64,000 nt of DNA. Source: Gordonia insulae. Lineage in GTDB: Bacteria; Actinomycetota; Actinomycetes; Mycobacteriales; Mycobacteriaceae. A program made the position numbers and the translations under genes. Below the pieces are notes generated by a model that was given only the letters and a program-made list of their open reading frames with translations, did not search any database and was not told the origin of the DNA. Shown piece by piece: positions 16,959 through 27,500 of this stretch; positions within the stretch are counted from its first letter, which is position 1, and every line of letters begins with the position of its first letter. The stretch covers positions 1,612,001 through 1,676,000 of the forward strand of contig NZ_CP033972.1 in NCBI RefSeq assembly GCF_003855095.1, in the 5' to 3' direction.

Positions 16959-18287
16959 ATGTCTGACGTCCCCGACGGCACCCTCGACAACCCCGTCGAC
17001 AACTGGAGTTTCGAGACCAAGCAGATTCACGTGGGTCAGGCCGCCGATGCCGCGACCAACGCACGTGCGCTGCCGATTTACCAGACCACGTCGTACACGT
17101 TCAACGACACCCAGCACGCGGCAGATCTCTTCGGCCTCGCCGAGCCGGGCAACATCTACACCCGGATCATGAACCCGACGCAGGATGCCGTCGAGCAGCG
17201 CATCGCCGCGCTCGAAGGCGGCGTCGCCGCACTGCTCGTCGCGTCGGGCCAGGCGGCCGAGACCTACTCGATCCTCAACATCGTCGAGAACGGTGGCCAC
17301 GTCGTGTCCAGCCCGCGGCTGTACGGCGGGACCTACAACCTCTTCCACTACACGCTGCCCAAACTGGGCATCGAGGTGTCGTTCGTCGACGATCCGGAAG
17401 ATCTCGACTCGTGGCAGGCGGCGATCCGGGACAACACGCGCGCACTGTTCGGCGAGACGATCTCCAACCCGAACAACGAGATCCTCGACCTCGAGGGCAT
17501 CGCCGAGGTCGCCCACCGCAATCAGTTGCCGCTCATCGTCGACAACACGGTGGCGACGCCCTACCTGCTCAATCCGCTCGCCCACGGCGCCGACATCGTC
17601 GTGCACTCGGCCACCAAGTACATCGGTGGCCACGGCACCGCGATCGGCGGCGTCATCGTGGACGGGGGCACGTTCGACTGGCGCGCACAGCGCGACGGCA
17701 AGGACCTGTTCCCCGGTTTCACCACCCCGGATGCCAGCTACCACGGCGCGGTGTTCGCCGACCTCGGCGCACCGGCCTTCGCACTCAAGGCCCGCGTGCA
17801 GTGGCTGCGCGACACCGGTGCCGCGATCTCGCCGTTCAACGCGTTCCTGCTGGCGCAGGGTCTCGAGACGCTGAGCCTGCGAATCGAACGGCACGTCGCC
17901 AATGCACAGCGCGTCGCCGAGTTCCTCGATCAGCACGCCCAGGTCGAATCGGTCGCGTACGCGGGACTCCCGTCGTCGCAGTGGTACGACCGTGCCCAGA
18001 AACTACTACCGAAGGGGCAGGGTGCCATCATCGGATTCGAGATCGTCGGCGGCGTCGATGCCGGCAAGCGGTTCGTCGATGCCCTCTCCCTACACAGCCA
18101 CGTCGCCAATATCGGTGATGTGCGGTCGCTGGTGATCCACCCCGCGTCGACGACGCACAGCCAGCTGAACCCGGAGGAGCAACTCGGCGCCGGCGTCACC
18201 CCCGGCCTGGTTCGCCTGGCCGTCGGGATCGAGGGTGTGGATGACATCATCGCCGACCTCGAGCAGGGGTTCGCCGCGGCGAAGTGA
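16959..18287 (+). CDS. metY: O-acetylhomoserine sulfhydrylase (O-acetylhomoserine aminocarboxypropyltransferase)
   Basis: 442 residues, the longer MetY length rather than that of cystathionine gamma-synthase. The PLP Lys lies in VVHSATKYIGGHGTAIGG near residue 216; PLP contacts YTRIMNPTQ and the GVAALLVASGQAAETYS segment are present. It makes homocysteine from O-acetylhomoserine and sulfide. The ATG at 16959 follows the riboswitch; the region just ahead (GTAGAAAGCG) is only a moderate ribosome site. metX follows 44 bases later, giving the two-step methionine precursor operon found across mycobacteria and relatives. Confidence 0.95.
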   Translation: MSDVPDGTLDNPVDNWSFETKQIHVGQAADAATNARALPIYQTTSYTFNDTQHAADLFGLAEPGNIYTRIMNPTQDAVEQRIAALEGGVAALLVASGQAAETYSILNIVENGGHVVSSPRLYGGTYNLFHYTLPKLGIEVSFVDDPEDLDSWQAAIRDNTRALFGETISNPNNEILDLEGIAEVAHRNQLPLIVDNTVATPYLLNPLAHGADIVVHSATKYIGGHGTAIGGVIVDGGTFDWRAQRDGKDLFPGFTTPDASYHGAVFADLGAPAFALKARVQWLRDTGAAISPFNAFLLAQGLETLSLRIERHVANAQRVAEFLDQHAQVESVAYAGLPSSQWYDRAQKLLPKGQGAIIGFEIVGGVDAGKRFVDALSLHSHVANIGDVRSLVIHPASTTHSQLNPEEQLGAGVTPGLVRLAVGIEGVDDIIADLEQGFAAAK

Positions 18288-18331
18288 TTTCGAGACAACG
18301 TGATCGAGGTGCATTGCAGAGTGAGTGAATT

Positions 18332-19477
18332 GTGTCGGTGAGTATCGAACCGGAAACCCAGCCCGCGCAACGGCCCGACTGGGAGAACATGCCGGACGGC
18401 GCGATGTCTCGCGTCGGCATCGGCTCGGTCTCGCTCGACAACGGCGGACGGATCGACGACGTCACCCTGGCGTTCCAGCGCTGGGGGACGTTGTCGCCCA
18501 CCCGCGACAACGTGATCCTCACCCTGCATGCCCTCACCGGCGACTCCCATGTCACCGGCCCGGCCGCCGACGAGCACTCGTCGGCGGGTTGGTGGGACGG
18601 CCTGATCGGGCCGGGCTGTGCGATCGACACCGACGAGTGGTGCGTCATCTCGGCGAACGTGCTCGGCGGATGCAAGGGCTCGACCGGTCCGTCCTCGCCG
18701 GATCCCGAAGGGCGGCCGTGGGGTTCGCGCTTTCCGCAGATCACCGTGCTCGACCAGGTGCGGGCCGAGCGCGCACTGATCGATCGTCTCGGCATCACCG
18801 GCGTCGGCGCCGTCGTCGGCGGGTCGATGGGTGGCGCGCGGGCATTGGAGTGGGCCATCGAGTATCCCGAACTGGTGCGCAGCGCGCTCGTGCTCGCCGT
18901 CGGCGCGCGCGCGACCGCCGATCAGATCGGTACGCAGACAACGCAGATCGCCGCGATCCAGGCAGACCCGGATTGGCAGGGCGGCGACTATCACGACTCC
19001 GGGCGCACCCCGACCGCCGGGCTGGGCGTCGCACGTCGTATCGCCCACCTCACCTATCGGGGCGAGGCCGAACTCGATCAGCGATTCGGCAATCAGGCGC
19101 AGGGTGACGAAGAGCCGTTGACCGGCGGTCGATACGCGGTGGACAGCTACCTGCAGCACCAGGCGACCAAACTGGTCAAGCGGTTCGACCCGGGTAGCTA
19201 TGTGGTGCTCAGCGAGGTCCTCAACCACCACGACGTCGGGCGCGGTCGCGGTGGGGTCCGCGCCGCCCTCGCGGGTTGCACGGTACCCGTGATCGTCGGG
19301 GGCATCGTGTCGGACCGCTTGTACCCCTTGCGGTTACAGGTCGAACTCGCCGAACAGTTGGGCAACTGTGTCGGCGGCCTGCAGGTGGTGCACTCCGACA
19401 ACGGTCACGACGGATTCCTCACCGAGTTCGACGCGATCAGCGACCTGCTCAAGCGGACCGTCGAGATCGCCCGCTGA
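18332..19477 (+). CDS. metX: Homoserine O-acetyltransferase
   Basis: 381 residues, alpha/beta-hydrolase fold. The oxyanion region is [14 protein letters not shown], the nucleophilic Ser near residue 165 lies in [15 protein letters not shown], and the catalytic His is in [13 protein letters not shown] near the C terminus. The segment [14 protein letters not shown] is typical of MetX. It transfers acetyl from acetyl-CoA to homoserine, supplying the substrate of metY just upstream. The start is GTG 18332 (or GTG 18338). Both genes are covered by the upstream SAM riboswitch. Confidence 0.95.
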   Translation: MSVSIEPETQPAQRPDWENMPDGAMSRVGIGSVSLDNGGRIDDVTLAFQRWGTLSPTRDNVILTLHALTGDSHVTGPAADEHSSAGWWDGLIGPGCAIDTDEWCVISANVLGGCKGSTGPSSPDPEGRPWGSRFPQITVLDQVRAERALIDRLGITGVGAVVGGSMGGARALEWAIEYPELVRSALVLAVGARATADQIGTQTTQIAAIQADPDWQGGDYHDSGRTPTAGLGVARRIAHLTYRGEAELDQRFGNQAQGDEEPLTGGRYAVDSYLQHQATKLVKRFDPGSYVVLSEVLNHHDVGRGRGGVRAALAGCTVPVIVGGIVSDRLYPLRLQVELAEQLGNCVGGLQVVHSDNGHDGFLTEFDAISDLLKRTVEIAR

Positions 19478-19481
19478 GCCG

Positions 19482-19552
19482 GCTTCTCGCTCCCTCGATC
19501 GGTATCCGCGCATTCGATCGAGTGAGCGGATACCGATCCGGGGAGCGAAAGC
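19482..19552. terminator. Large bidirectional terminator hairpin
   Basis: A long inverted repeat fills the gap between metX and the convergent Hsp70-like gene. The innermost 13 bases pair perfectly (GATCGGTATCCGC with GCGGATACCGATC) around a 16-base loop. Outer arms, GCTTCTCGCTCCC against GGGGAGCGAAAGC, extend it to about 27 pairs with one or two bulges. There is no real T-run, so it would be an actinobacterial long-stem (I-shaped) terminator. Confidence 0.75.
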
Positions 19553-19555
19553 CGC

Positions 19556-21058
19556 CTAGCCGGTCGGTGTCGGCAGCGACGGTGTCTGCTGCTGCGGCGT
19601 CTGATCACGCGGCACAGCGTCGTCGGGCTGTGCCGCTCCCGGCTCCGGTGGCGTTGGCGTCGGCTGGGTGGACTGCGGCGCGAAACCCGGCGGCAACAGG
19701 TCGGGCGGGATCGTCGGCGTGGGCCGATCTCCCGGCCACGGCAGCGACGGCAACGGGAACGGCGACAATGTGCGCGTCGTCGTCGACGGCGGTCCCGGCT
19801 CCGAGGTGGGCGGCAGTTCCGTCGTGGCCCAACCCGGCGCATCATTCCATCGCGGTTCGGTCCGCGGCGTCGTACCAACGGTCGGTTCGGGCGGCAGTTG
19901 TGGCGTCGGCGGCGCCGCCGCCGGCGAAGTGGTCGTCGGTCGCGGCGCGGTCGAGGACGACGACATGGCCTCCGACGTCGTCGACGAGGTCGTCGTGGTC
20001 GGTGACGACGGCGACGGGGCCGGGCCGTTGTGTCCGGCCAGCGACGAACTGACCGCGTATATCGTCATCATCGCGGCGGCCAGGATCGCACCGACGACGG
20101 CGATCGGGGTCGCCGACAACCACTCCCGGTTCCGTCGGCCACCGATGAAGGCCAGCCGAGAGGTCGTGGCGGCCGTGGTTCGCGCCCGGGCCAGGATGGC
20201 GGCGCCGATCGAGGCGGCGAGTTCGGGCCCGCCGGGCACGATGACCTCGACGTCGTCCTCGACACCGACCATTCTGCGGACCGCGGGCAGATTCGCGATA
20301 CCGCCGACGAGGACGACCGCCTCGGGCCGGACGCCGCGCTCGGCGCTGGCGGACAGGTACTCCCCCAACACCTTCCGCGCCTCACCGATCATCGGTGCCA
20401 CCGCCGCATCGATCGTCTCAGCGGTCAGGGCCATGTGCCCGCCGCCGTCGGCGAGCAGGATCGAGCCGGCGCCCGCGGTGGAGCCCGGGGACGAGACCTC
20501 CTCCTTCGCGGTCCGGCAGGCGCTGAGCAATGCCCGCCGCCGCACGCGGGCTCCCATCGGCTCCTGGGCATCGTCGTCGGAGACCAACTGGCCGACGATC
20601 GCGCGATCGAGCTGACGGCCGCTGAGCACGCGAGAACGCTCGCGGGCGGAGATCTGCTCGGTCCCGGGTTCGACCGTGTACAGGGACATCCCGGTGTCGC
20701 CGCAGTCCACCACGACCACCGAGCCGAACCGACCGATCTGACCGGTCGCGGACAGGTACGCGACGACGGCCTCGTCGTCGTTCACGAGGTGGATCTGCCG
20801 CCGGGGTCCGGCGCCCCGGGATTGGAGCTCCCGGCGCTGTTTGGCCGTACGCGCGGCAACCCCGATCGGCCCGACCCGCAGCCCGGCCTCACGCGCCGCC
20901 CCCAGCATGAGGTCGATGCCCGCATTCACCCGTCCGGCCACGTCGAGCCCGTCGCTCCGATCGACGTCGATGACCCGGGTGTCGACCACGCTTCGACCCG
21001 CGTCGTCACGGGTGAGCAGGACATAATGGATCATTCCATCGCCTGCGGACACCCCCAT
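19556..21058 (-). CDS. Hsp70/actin-fold membrane protein with Pro/Thr-rich extracytoplasmic tail
   Basis: 500 residues. Residues 1 to about 310 resemble a DnaK/FtsA-type nucleotide-binding domain: phosphate-1-like MGVSAGDGMIHYVLL, the connect/phosphate-2 motif VVVDCGDTGMSLY, and the adenosine motif AVVLVGGIANLPAVRRMV. A single membrane segment at about 315-337 (TPIAVVGAILAAAMMTIYAV) follows. The last about 160 residues are Pro/Thr/Ser-rich and presumably outside. There is no Hsp70 substrate-binding domain. The topology would place an ATPase-like head in the cytoplasm tied to a wall-side tail. The family is seen in Mycobacteriales genomes, but its function is not established. It could sense or organise envelope processes; that is inference. 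Confidence 0.72.
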   Translation of the reverse strand: MGVSAGDGMIHYVLLTRDDAGRSVVDTRVIDVDRSDGLDVAGRVNAGIDLMLGAAREAGLRVGPIGVAARTAKQRRELQSRGAGPRRQIHLVNDDEAVVAYLSATGQIGRFGSVVVVDCGDTGMSLYTVEPGTEQISARERSRVLSGRQLDRAIVGQLVSDDDAQEPMGARVRRRALLSACRTAKEEVSSPGSTAGAGSILLADGGGHMALTAETIDAAVAPMIGEARKVLGEYLSASAERGVRPEAVVLVGGIANLPAVRRMVGVEDDVEVIVPGGPELAASIGAAILARARTTAATTSRLAFIGGRRNREWLSATPIAVVGAILAAAMMTIYAVSSSLAGHNGPAPSPSSPTTTTSSTTSEAMSSSSTAPRPTTTSPAAAPPTPQLPPEPTVGTTPRTEPRWNDAPGWATTELPPTSEPGPPSTTTRTLSPFPLPSLPWPGDRPTPTIPPDLLPPGFAPQSTQPTPTPPEPGAAQPDDAVPRDQTPQQQTPSLPTPTG

Positions 21059-21175
21059 CGACGTGGAATCGTCGGGAATGGTCGAGTCCTCGGCAGTGAT
21101 CGTCGAAGTGATGCGTACTCCCCCGGGTGTCGGCGCCCCCTCGGGCCTCAGGTCACGTGTTGGTCTCTATTGTAA

Positions 21176-21505
21176 TCAATCTGTGCCCAAGGGATCGATC
21201 GACGTCGCCAGCCAGAGGATGAGCGAGCCGACCGACGCCATCACCGCGACGTCGAAGAACCGATTTCTGACCTGGAGCAATCCGGCCCGCGACGTCGGGA
21301 TCAGGGCCCTGAGAACGGCGCCCAGAAGTAGTGCGGAACCGAAGACGAACGCGCCTCGACGCCAGCGATCGAACAACACCAGCACCGCGGCGACCACCAG
21401 GCCGAGCAGCACGAGGAAGTACGGGATCTGCACCAGGTATCGCCGGAATTGTCGCGCATGCCGGATCCGCTCGACGCGATTCCCGGTACCCGCCTCCGGG
21501 CTCAC
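21176..21505 (-). CDS. DUF3017 membrane protein
   Basis: 109 residues. Three hydrophobic segments ([36 protein letters not shown] and [14 protein letters not shown]) and a short basic N terminus fit DUF3017, a small actinobacterial membrane family. GTG 21505 overlaps the folD TGA (GTGA), so it is translated with folD, as the orthologue does in mycobacteria. An in-frame start at 21640 would place 45 residues inside folD and is rejected. Function unknown. Confidence 0.8.
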   Translation of the reverse strand: MSPEAGTGNRVERIRHARQFRRYLVQIPYFLVLLGLVVAAVLVLFDRWRRGAFVFGSALLLGAVLRALIPTSRAGLLQVRNRFFDVAVMASVGSLILWLATSIDPLGTD

Positions 21506-22386
21506 CCGGCCGTTCCCGCCCCGGCGGCTCGCCCAGCCAACTGTGCCTCGGCCCGTTCGACGACGTTGACCAGCAGGAATGCGCGGGTCAGGGGTCCGAC
21601 GCCACCCGGATTCGGGGATACGTGCCCGGCGACCTCCCACACGTCCGGCGCGACGTCGCCGACGAGGCCGCCCGCCTCGTCCCGGCTCACCCCGACGTCG
21701 ATGACGGCCGCCCCGGGTTTGACCATGTCGGCGGTGACCAGGTGTCCGACCCCGGCGGCAGCGATCACGATGTCGGCCCGGGAGATCTCGGCGGCCAGGT
21801 CACGGGTACCGGTGTGACAGAGGGTGACGGTGGCGTTCTCGCTGCGGCGGGTCAACAACAACCCGATGGGTCGGCCGATGGTCACCCCACGGCCGACGAC
21901 GGTCACGCGGGCACCGGCGATCGGGATGTCATAACGACGCAGCAGGTGGATGACGCCGCGGGGTGTACACGGCAGCGTCGATTCCTCACCCAGCACGAGA
22001 CGGCCCAGATTGATCGGATGCAGCCCGTCGGCGTCTTTCTCCGGGTCGATGCGTTCCAGCGCGGCGTTCTCGTCGAGATGACGGGGCAAGGGCAACTGGA
22101 CGATGTAGCCGGTACAGGCCGGATCGGCGTTGAGCTCGTCGATGGCCGCGTTGAGCTGCTCGGTGGTCGCGTCCGCCGGCAGGTCCTTGCGGATCGACGC
22201 CACGCCGATCCGCGCGCAGTCGGCGTGCTTGCCCTTGACGTAGGACCGCGATCCGGGGTCGTCGCCCACCAGTACGGTGCCGAGGCCGGGCGTGATGCCG
22301 TCGGCTCGCAGCTTCTCCACTCGGACGCTCAGGTCGGTGAAGATCTCGTCGCGCGTGGCCTTGCCGTCCAGTCGTATCGCAGTCAC
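21502..22386 (-). CDS. folD: Bifunctional methylenetetrahydrofolate dehydrogenase/cyclohydrolase
   Basis: 294 residues. Signature stretches are [13 protein letters not shown] with the catalytic Lys, [29 protein letters not shown], and the NADP-binding [16 protein letters not shown]. The C terminus has [18 protein letters not shown]. It interconverts one-carbon units on tetrahydrofolate in the cytoplasm. I chose GTG 22386 ([15 protein letters not shown]), the usual beginning of the family; ATG 22404 would add six residues. It is divergent from the PLP dehydratase with a 44-base gap. Confidence 0.96.
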   Translation of the reverse strand: MTAIRLDGKATRDEIFTDLSVRVEKLRADGITPGLGTVLVGDDPGSRSYVKGKHADCARIGVASIRKDLPADATTEQLNAAIDELNADPACTGYIVQLPLPRHLDENAALERIDPEKDADGLHPINLGRLVLGEESTLPCTPRGVIHLLRRYDIPIAGARVTVVGRGVTIGRPIGLLLTRRSENATVTLCHTGTRDLAAEISRADIVIAAAGVGHLVTADMVKPGAAVIDVGVSRDEAGGLVGDVAPDVWEVAGHVSPNPGGVGPLTRAFLLVNVVERAEAQLAGRAAGAGTAG

Positions 22387-22430
22387 GGAAGACCATTGTT
22401 CCATTCGCGCGGTGCGTACCGTGGCACGAC

Positions 22431-23390
22431 GTGGACCCTGCGACCGAACGTGTACTCCCGATCTCCGGCACGGACGTCGAGAGCGCACGCGCCCGGATCG
22501 GCGACTCACTACGCCGAACACCGATCCTGCGTACGGAACTCGACACCGTCAACGGGCCGGTCGACGTCGTGTTCAAGCTGGAGTACACCCAGGTCGGCGG
22601 CTGCTTCAAACCGCGCGGCAGCCTGAACGCGGTCCGGCACGCACACGACGCCGGCCGCCTCGACGACGCCGGGATCCTGGTCGCCTCGGGCGGCAACGCC
22701 GCGATCGGGGCGGCATGGGCAGCGCGCATCGCCGGCACGACATGCACCGTGGTGGTGCCGGAGACGGCACCGCAGGTCAAGGTCGACAGTCTGCTGGCGC
22801 TGGGCGCGCGGGTGCACCAGGTCGGCGATCGCTACCAGGTGGCCGCCGACGCCGCCGCGGAGATGGCCGACTCCTCCGGCGCACTTGCGCTGCACGCGTA
22901 TGACCAACCCGACATCGTCGCGGGTGCCGGCACCATCGCGCTCGAGCTCGCCGAGGACGTCGACGGCCCGCTGACGACCGTCGTGTGCGTCGGCGGAGGT
23001 GGCCTGCTCGGCGGTCTGGCAGCCGCGATGCGCCCGGGCGATCGTGTGGTCGGTGTCGAACCGGTCGGCTCGTCCTGCCTGCATCAGTCGATCGCCGCGG
23101 GCCGGCCGGTGGCGGTGGACCTGGACAGCGTGGCGGCCGATTCGCTGGGCGCCACCCGGATCGGCGACCTGTGCTGGTCGACGATCGCCGACCGGGCGGT
23201 CGACAGTGTCGTGGTCTCCGACGACGATCTGATCGCCGCGCGCCGGCATCTGTGGACGCAGCACCGGATCGTCGTGGAGCACGGCACTGCCGCCGCCGTC
23301 GCCGCGGTCGCCACCGGAGCTGTTTCACCCGAACCGGATTCGACGTTGTGCGTGGTGTTGTGCGGGGCGAACACTCGACTCGATCTGTGA
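22431..23390 (+). CDS. PLP-dependent threonine/serine dehydratase-like protein
   Basis: 319 residues, fold-type II. The PLP Lys is in [17 protein letters not shown] (near residue 61), the substrate loop is [12 protein letters not shown], and the phosphate-binding glycine loop is [17 protein letters not shown]. Only a catalytic domain is present; the ACT-like regulatory domain of biosynthetic IlvA is missing, so a catabolic serine/threonine dehydratase or related lyase is likely. GGCFKPRG instead of the usual SFKxRG is a small departure. The start GTG 22431 is the first codon of the only long frame here. It diverges from folD. Confidence 0.82.
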   Translation: MDPATERVLPISGTDVESARARIGDSLRRTPILRTELDTVNGPVDVVFKLEYTQVGGCFKPRGSLNAVRHAHDAGRLDDAGILVASGGNAAIGAAWAARIAGTTCTVVVPETAPQVKVDSLLALGARVHQVGDRYQVAADAAAEMADSSGALALHAYDQPDIVAGAGTIALELAEDVDGPLTTVVCVGGGGLLGGLAAAMRPGDRVVGVEPVGSSCLHQSIAAGRPVAVDLDSVAADSLGATRIGDLCWSTIADRAVDSVVVSDDDLIAARRHLWTQHRIVVEHGTAAAVAAVATGAVSPEPDSTLCVVLCGANTRLDL

Positions 23391-23478
23391 CGGCGGGGCG
23401 GGTCGACAGTCGAATGACGCGTCGGCCGCCGTCATTCGCGTGATCGATCCGCAGCAGGCGGCCCGATATCGTCGGGGC

Positions 23479-23799
23479 ATGTCCGCACCCGCGCCGTCGG
23501 GCCACCGCCGGCCCACCCCCACCCGGGCGATCCTGCTCGGCGCCCTCGTCGGCGGACTGGTCGTCGCGTCGGTCACCTTCATGATCACGTGGTTGCTGTT
23601 GTATCCGGGCGATCCGTTCGGCGGCAGCCCGTCCACCGCGGAGAGTGCGCAACTCACCACCGAGAACGACGACATCGTGCGCGACTTCACGACCATGGTT
23701 GCCGCCTCGGTCGCGGGCCTGGGTCTGGTCGTCGGTGCGTCTGCCGGCGCGGTGATCGGGTGGATCGCCCACACGGCGCTGCTGCGGCAGTCGCGATGA
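23479..23799 (+). CDS. Small two-helix membrane protein
   Basis: 106 residues with two clear membrane segments: AILLGALVGGLVVASVTFMI at about 18-40 and AASVAGLGLVVGASAGAVIG at about 73-95. The linker between them (about 30 residues, Ser/Thr/Asp-rich) would lie outside. I do not recognise a family. ATG 23479 is taken as start; an upstream in-frame ATC-rich stretch is unlikely to be coding. It lies 22 bases before trmL on the same strand and may share its transcript. Confidence 0.65.
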   Translation: MSAPAPSGHRRPTPTRAILLGALVGGLVVASVTFMITWLLLYPGDPFGGSPSTAESAQLTTENDDIVRDFTTMVAASVAGLGLVVGASAGAVIGWIAHTALLRQSR

Positions 23800-23821
23800 T
23801 GCGTCCTACACTGTCCTGACC

Positions 23822-24286
23822 ATGTTCCGCATCATGTTCTATCAGCCATGCATCCCGCCGAACACCGGCAACGCGATCCGACTGGCCGCCAACACCGGCT
23901 GTGAGTTGCACCTCATCGAGCCGCTGGGATTCGACATGTCCGACGCCCAGGTCAAGCGTGCCGGTCTCGACTATCACGAGATGGCCACGGTGACAGTGCA
24001 TCCGGACCTTGAGACGGCCTGGACCGCGATGCAACCGGATCGGGTGTTCGCGTTCACGGCGCATGCGTCGCGATTTCACTCCGACGTCGACTACCGGCCG
24101 GGTGACGTGCTGCTGTTCGGCCCCGAGCCGACCGGACTGCCCGACGACGTTCTCGCCGAACCGGAGATCACCGATCGTCTACGCATCCCGATGCTGGCCG
24201 GACGCCGCTCACACAACCTCGCCAACGCGGCCAGCATCGTCGTCTACGAGGCGTGGCGGCAGAACGGATTCACCGGCGCGGTGTGA
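23822..24286 (+). CDS. trmL: tRNA (cytidine(34)-2'-O)-methyltransferase
   Basis: 154 residues, the minimal SPOUT length. Typical elements are MFYQPCIPPNTGNAIRLAA at the N terminus with the conserved NTGN, GFDMSDAQVKRAGLDY, LLFGPEPTGLPDDVL (motif 2), and the knot-forming IPMLAGRRSHNLANAASIVV (motif 3). It would methylate the ribose of wobble C34 or U34 in tRNA-Leu. Orthologues are annotated spoU in M. tuberculosis. It converges with the YggU-family gene with a 35-base gap. Confidence 0.93.
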   Translation: MFRIMFYQPCIPPNTGNAIRLAANTGCELHLIEPLGFDMSDAQVKRAGLDYHEMATVTVHPDLETAWTAMQPDRVFAFTAHASRFHSDVDYRPGDVLLFGPEPTGLPDDVLAEPEITDRLRIPMLAGRRSHNLANAASIVVYEAWRQNGFTGAV

Positions 24287-24321
24287 TCGTGTCGGTGTGA
24301 TCGACCGAGACGACGGTTGAT

Positions 24322-24552
24322 TCACCCGTCGACGCGGAACCGTTTCGTCCGGGCGGTGGCACCGCCGACGAGAGCGATCTTGCTCTTGGGGACACCGAGG
24401 TGGTTGGCGAGGAGTTCGGCCACCGCCTTGTTGGCCCGGCCCTCGAGAGCCGGCTCCCGGACGAAGATCGTCACCGAGCCGTCCGGTCCGGTCTCCACCA
24501 ACGGCCCTTTCCGGCTGCTCGGCTTCACCGTCACCACGATCTGCCTCGGCAT
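24322..24552 (-). CDS. DUF167/YggU family protein
   Basis: 76 residues, full length for the family. The core pattern KPSSRKGPLVE...REPALEGRANKAVAELLANHLGVPKSKIALVGG matches DUF167 throughout (seen in pieces), with the invariant GRANKA box. The fold is a small alpha/beta domain and no biochemical role is established. The gene starts 16 bases downstream of the dnaE2 stop on the same strand, so it may be carried along with SOS induction. Confidence 0.9.
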   Translation of the reverse strand: MPRQIVVTVKPSSRKGPLVETGPDGSVTIFVREPALEGRANKAVAELLANHLGVPKSKIALVGGATARTKRFRVDG

Positions 24553-24568
24553 GGCGCCCCTTCTCTTC

Positions 24569-27500
24569 CTAGTGCCAATCCCTGGAACGGGTCCCGACCC
24601 GAAGATCCAAGCGCTGCAAGCGCTCTGCCACCACGGTCACCGCCCCCTCGGCGTTCTGCACCGTGCCACGGATCAACAATGCTGACGCCGAGTGTGCCAG
24701 ACTCCGGTAACGAGTCCACAACCCGACCGAACACACGACGTTCACCATGCCGGTTTCGTCCTCCAGGTTGATGAACGTCACACCCGAGGCGGTCGCCGGA
24801 CGCTGGCGATGCGTCACCGCACCGGCCACCGAGACCCGCGAACCGTCGGGGACCGCCAGCAGACCGTCCGCCGGGACCACCCCGATGGCCTCGAGCCGCG
24901 GACGGAGGAACTGGGTGGGATAGGACGTCGGGGTGATCCCGGTGGCCCAGGCATCCGTTGCGGCGAGCTCGATGTCCGACAGGCCCGGCAGGACGGGTGT
25001 GTCGGCCGACGACTCGAGGGACAGCTGATCCGATCGCACCGTCGCGGCGGCGCCTGCTTCCCACAACGCCTGTCGTCGACTCACCCCGAATCCGGTGAAC
25101 GCCCCTGCCCCGGCGAGACCTTCGAGGTGACGGACCGTCAGCTCGGCGCGGCGGGACACATCGGTGACGTCCCGGTAGTCACCGTCGCGGTCTCGGCAGT
25201 CGACGATCCGGTCCGCGATGTCGTCGCCGACGCTCCGGACACCACCGAGTCCCAGCCGGACCTCCAGTCCGTCGTTCTCCAGGGTCGCATGTGTCAGTGA
25301 CCGGTTGATGTCCGGACGATGGACCACGACGCCGTGCCGCCGCGCGTCGGCGACCAGGGACTGCGGCGAGTAGAAACCCATCGGCTGCGCCCGCAGCAAC
25401 GCCGCACAGAACGCCGCCGGGTGGTGCAGCTTGAACCATGACGAATAGAACACCAGCGACGCAAAGCTCTGCGAATGACTTTCCGGGAAACCGAAATTGG
25501 CGAATGCGGCCATCTTCTCGAAGATCCGGTCGGCCATGTCGCCGGTGATCCCGTGCAGATCCGCCATGCCGGCGTAGAACCGGAGGCGTAGCTGCTCCAT
25601 CCGCTCGGGTGACCGCTTGGAGCCCATCGCCCGGCGCAGCTGGTCCGCCTCGGCGGCATCGAATCCGGCGACGTCGACCGCGAGTTGCATCAGCTGTTCC
25701 TGGAACAGCGGCACCCCCAGGGTGCGATCGAGCGCCTTGCGCATCGACGGGTGTTCGACCGTCGGCTGCTCGGTTCCGTTGCGACGCCGGATGTATGGAT
25801 GCACCGACCCGCCCTGGATCGGTCCCGGCCGGATGAGGGCCACCTCCACGACCAGATCGTAGAAGTTCCGCGGTTTCAGTCGCGGCAGGGTGGCCATCTG
25901 TGCCCGGGACTCCACCTGGAAGACACCGACCGAGTCGGCGCGGCAGAGCATGTCGTAGACCGCGGGTTCGGTCAGGTCCAGCCTGGCCAGGTCGACCTCG
26001 ATGCCCTTGTGCTCGGCAACGAGATCGATCGCATAGTGCAGCGCCGACAGCATCCCCAGTCCGAGGAGGTCGAACTTGACGAGACCTATTGCGGCGCAGT
26101 CATCCTTGTCCCATTGCAGGACGCTGCGGTTCTCCATCCGCGCCCACTCCGTCGGACACACATCGGCGATCGGCCGATCGCAGATCACCATGCCACCGGA
26201 ATGGATGCCCAGATGTCGTGGCATACCCATGATCTCGCCGGCCAGATCGGCGACGTCGCCGGGCGCCTCGTCGGGAGCCTTGCTCCAGGCATCCTGCTGA
26301 CCCGTGGCGTAGCCCAGTGCCCGCGCCATGTCGCGGACCGCGGACTTGCCGCGGTAGGTGATGACATTGGCGACCTGCGCGCTGTAATCACGGCCGTATC
26401 GGCGATAGACGTATTGGATGGCCTCTTCGCGACGGTCCGATTCGATGTCCACGTCGATGTCGGGCGGCCCGTCGCGCTCGGGGGACAGGAATCGCTCGAA
26501 CAGGAGTTTGTTGGCCACCGGATCCACATTCGTGATTCCCAGGGCATAGCAGACAGCGGAATTCGCGGCACTGCCGCGGCCCTGACACAGGATGTCGCTG
26601 CGCTTGCAGAAGTTCACGATGTCGGCGACCACCAGGAAGTAGCCGGGAAAGGTGAGTGAGGAGATGATGGCGAGCTCGTGTTCGATCTGCCGGTACGCCT
26701 GTGGATGCGCACCCGGGGGCCCGTACCGGCGCGACGCCCCGGCCATGGTCTGCTCCCGTAGCCAGCTGATCTCGGTATGGCCGTCCGGGACGTCGAACGG
26801 CGGCAGCTGTGGCGCGATCAGTCCCAACTCGAATGCACAGTCGGCCGCCAATCCGACGGAATTGTCGATCGCCTCGGGGTGGCCGGGTAGGAGCCGTGCC
26901 ATCTCGTCGCCACTGCGCAGATGGGCACCGCCGACCCCCGGGAGCCAGCCCTCGATGGTCTCGATGTCCGTCCGCGCCCGAACCGCCGCGACCGCCGTCG
27001 CGAGCCTGCGCCGACGTGGACCGGCGAAATGCGCTCCGGTGGTCGCGACCGTCGTCAGCCCCAGATCGCGGGCAAGACCGGCGAGGATCGCGTTGCGTTC
27101 GTCGTCCTCCGGCAACGCCTGGGCGGTCAGTTCCACCACGACGTCGGCGCGACCGTATCGGTCGACCAATCCGGCCAGGGCGTGCCCGGCCGCCTCCGGA
27201 CCACCACGGTCGAGAGCTCGCCGGACCGCGCCCTTACGACAACCCGTGAGAATCAGCCAGTGCCCGCCCGCGCGGTCGGGCAGGGCATCGCGGTCGTAGC
27301 GCAGCAGCCCCTTCTCCCCTGCCACCATGTGCGCATCGGCGATCGTGCGGGACAGTCGCCGATAGCCCTCACCGTCGCGTGCGAGCACCAGCAGGTGTTC
27401 TCCGGGAGGATCCGGAATCCCGGTCCGGGTGACGTCGGGCTCCAGGGAGAGCTCCGCCCCGAACACCGTCGGCATCGCGAATTCCCGAGCGGCCTCGGCA

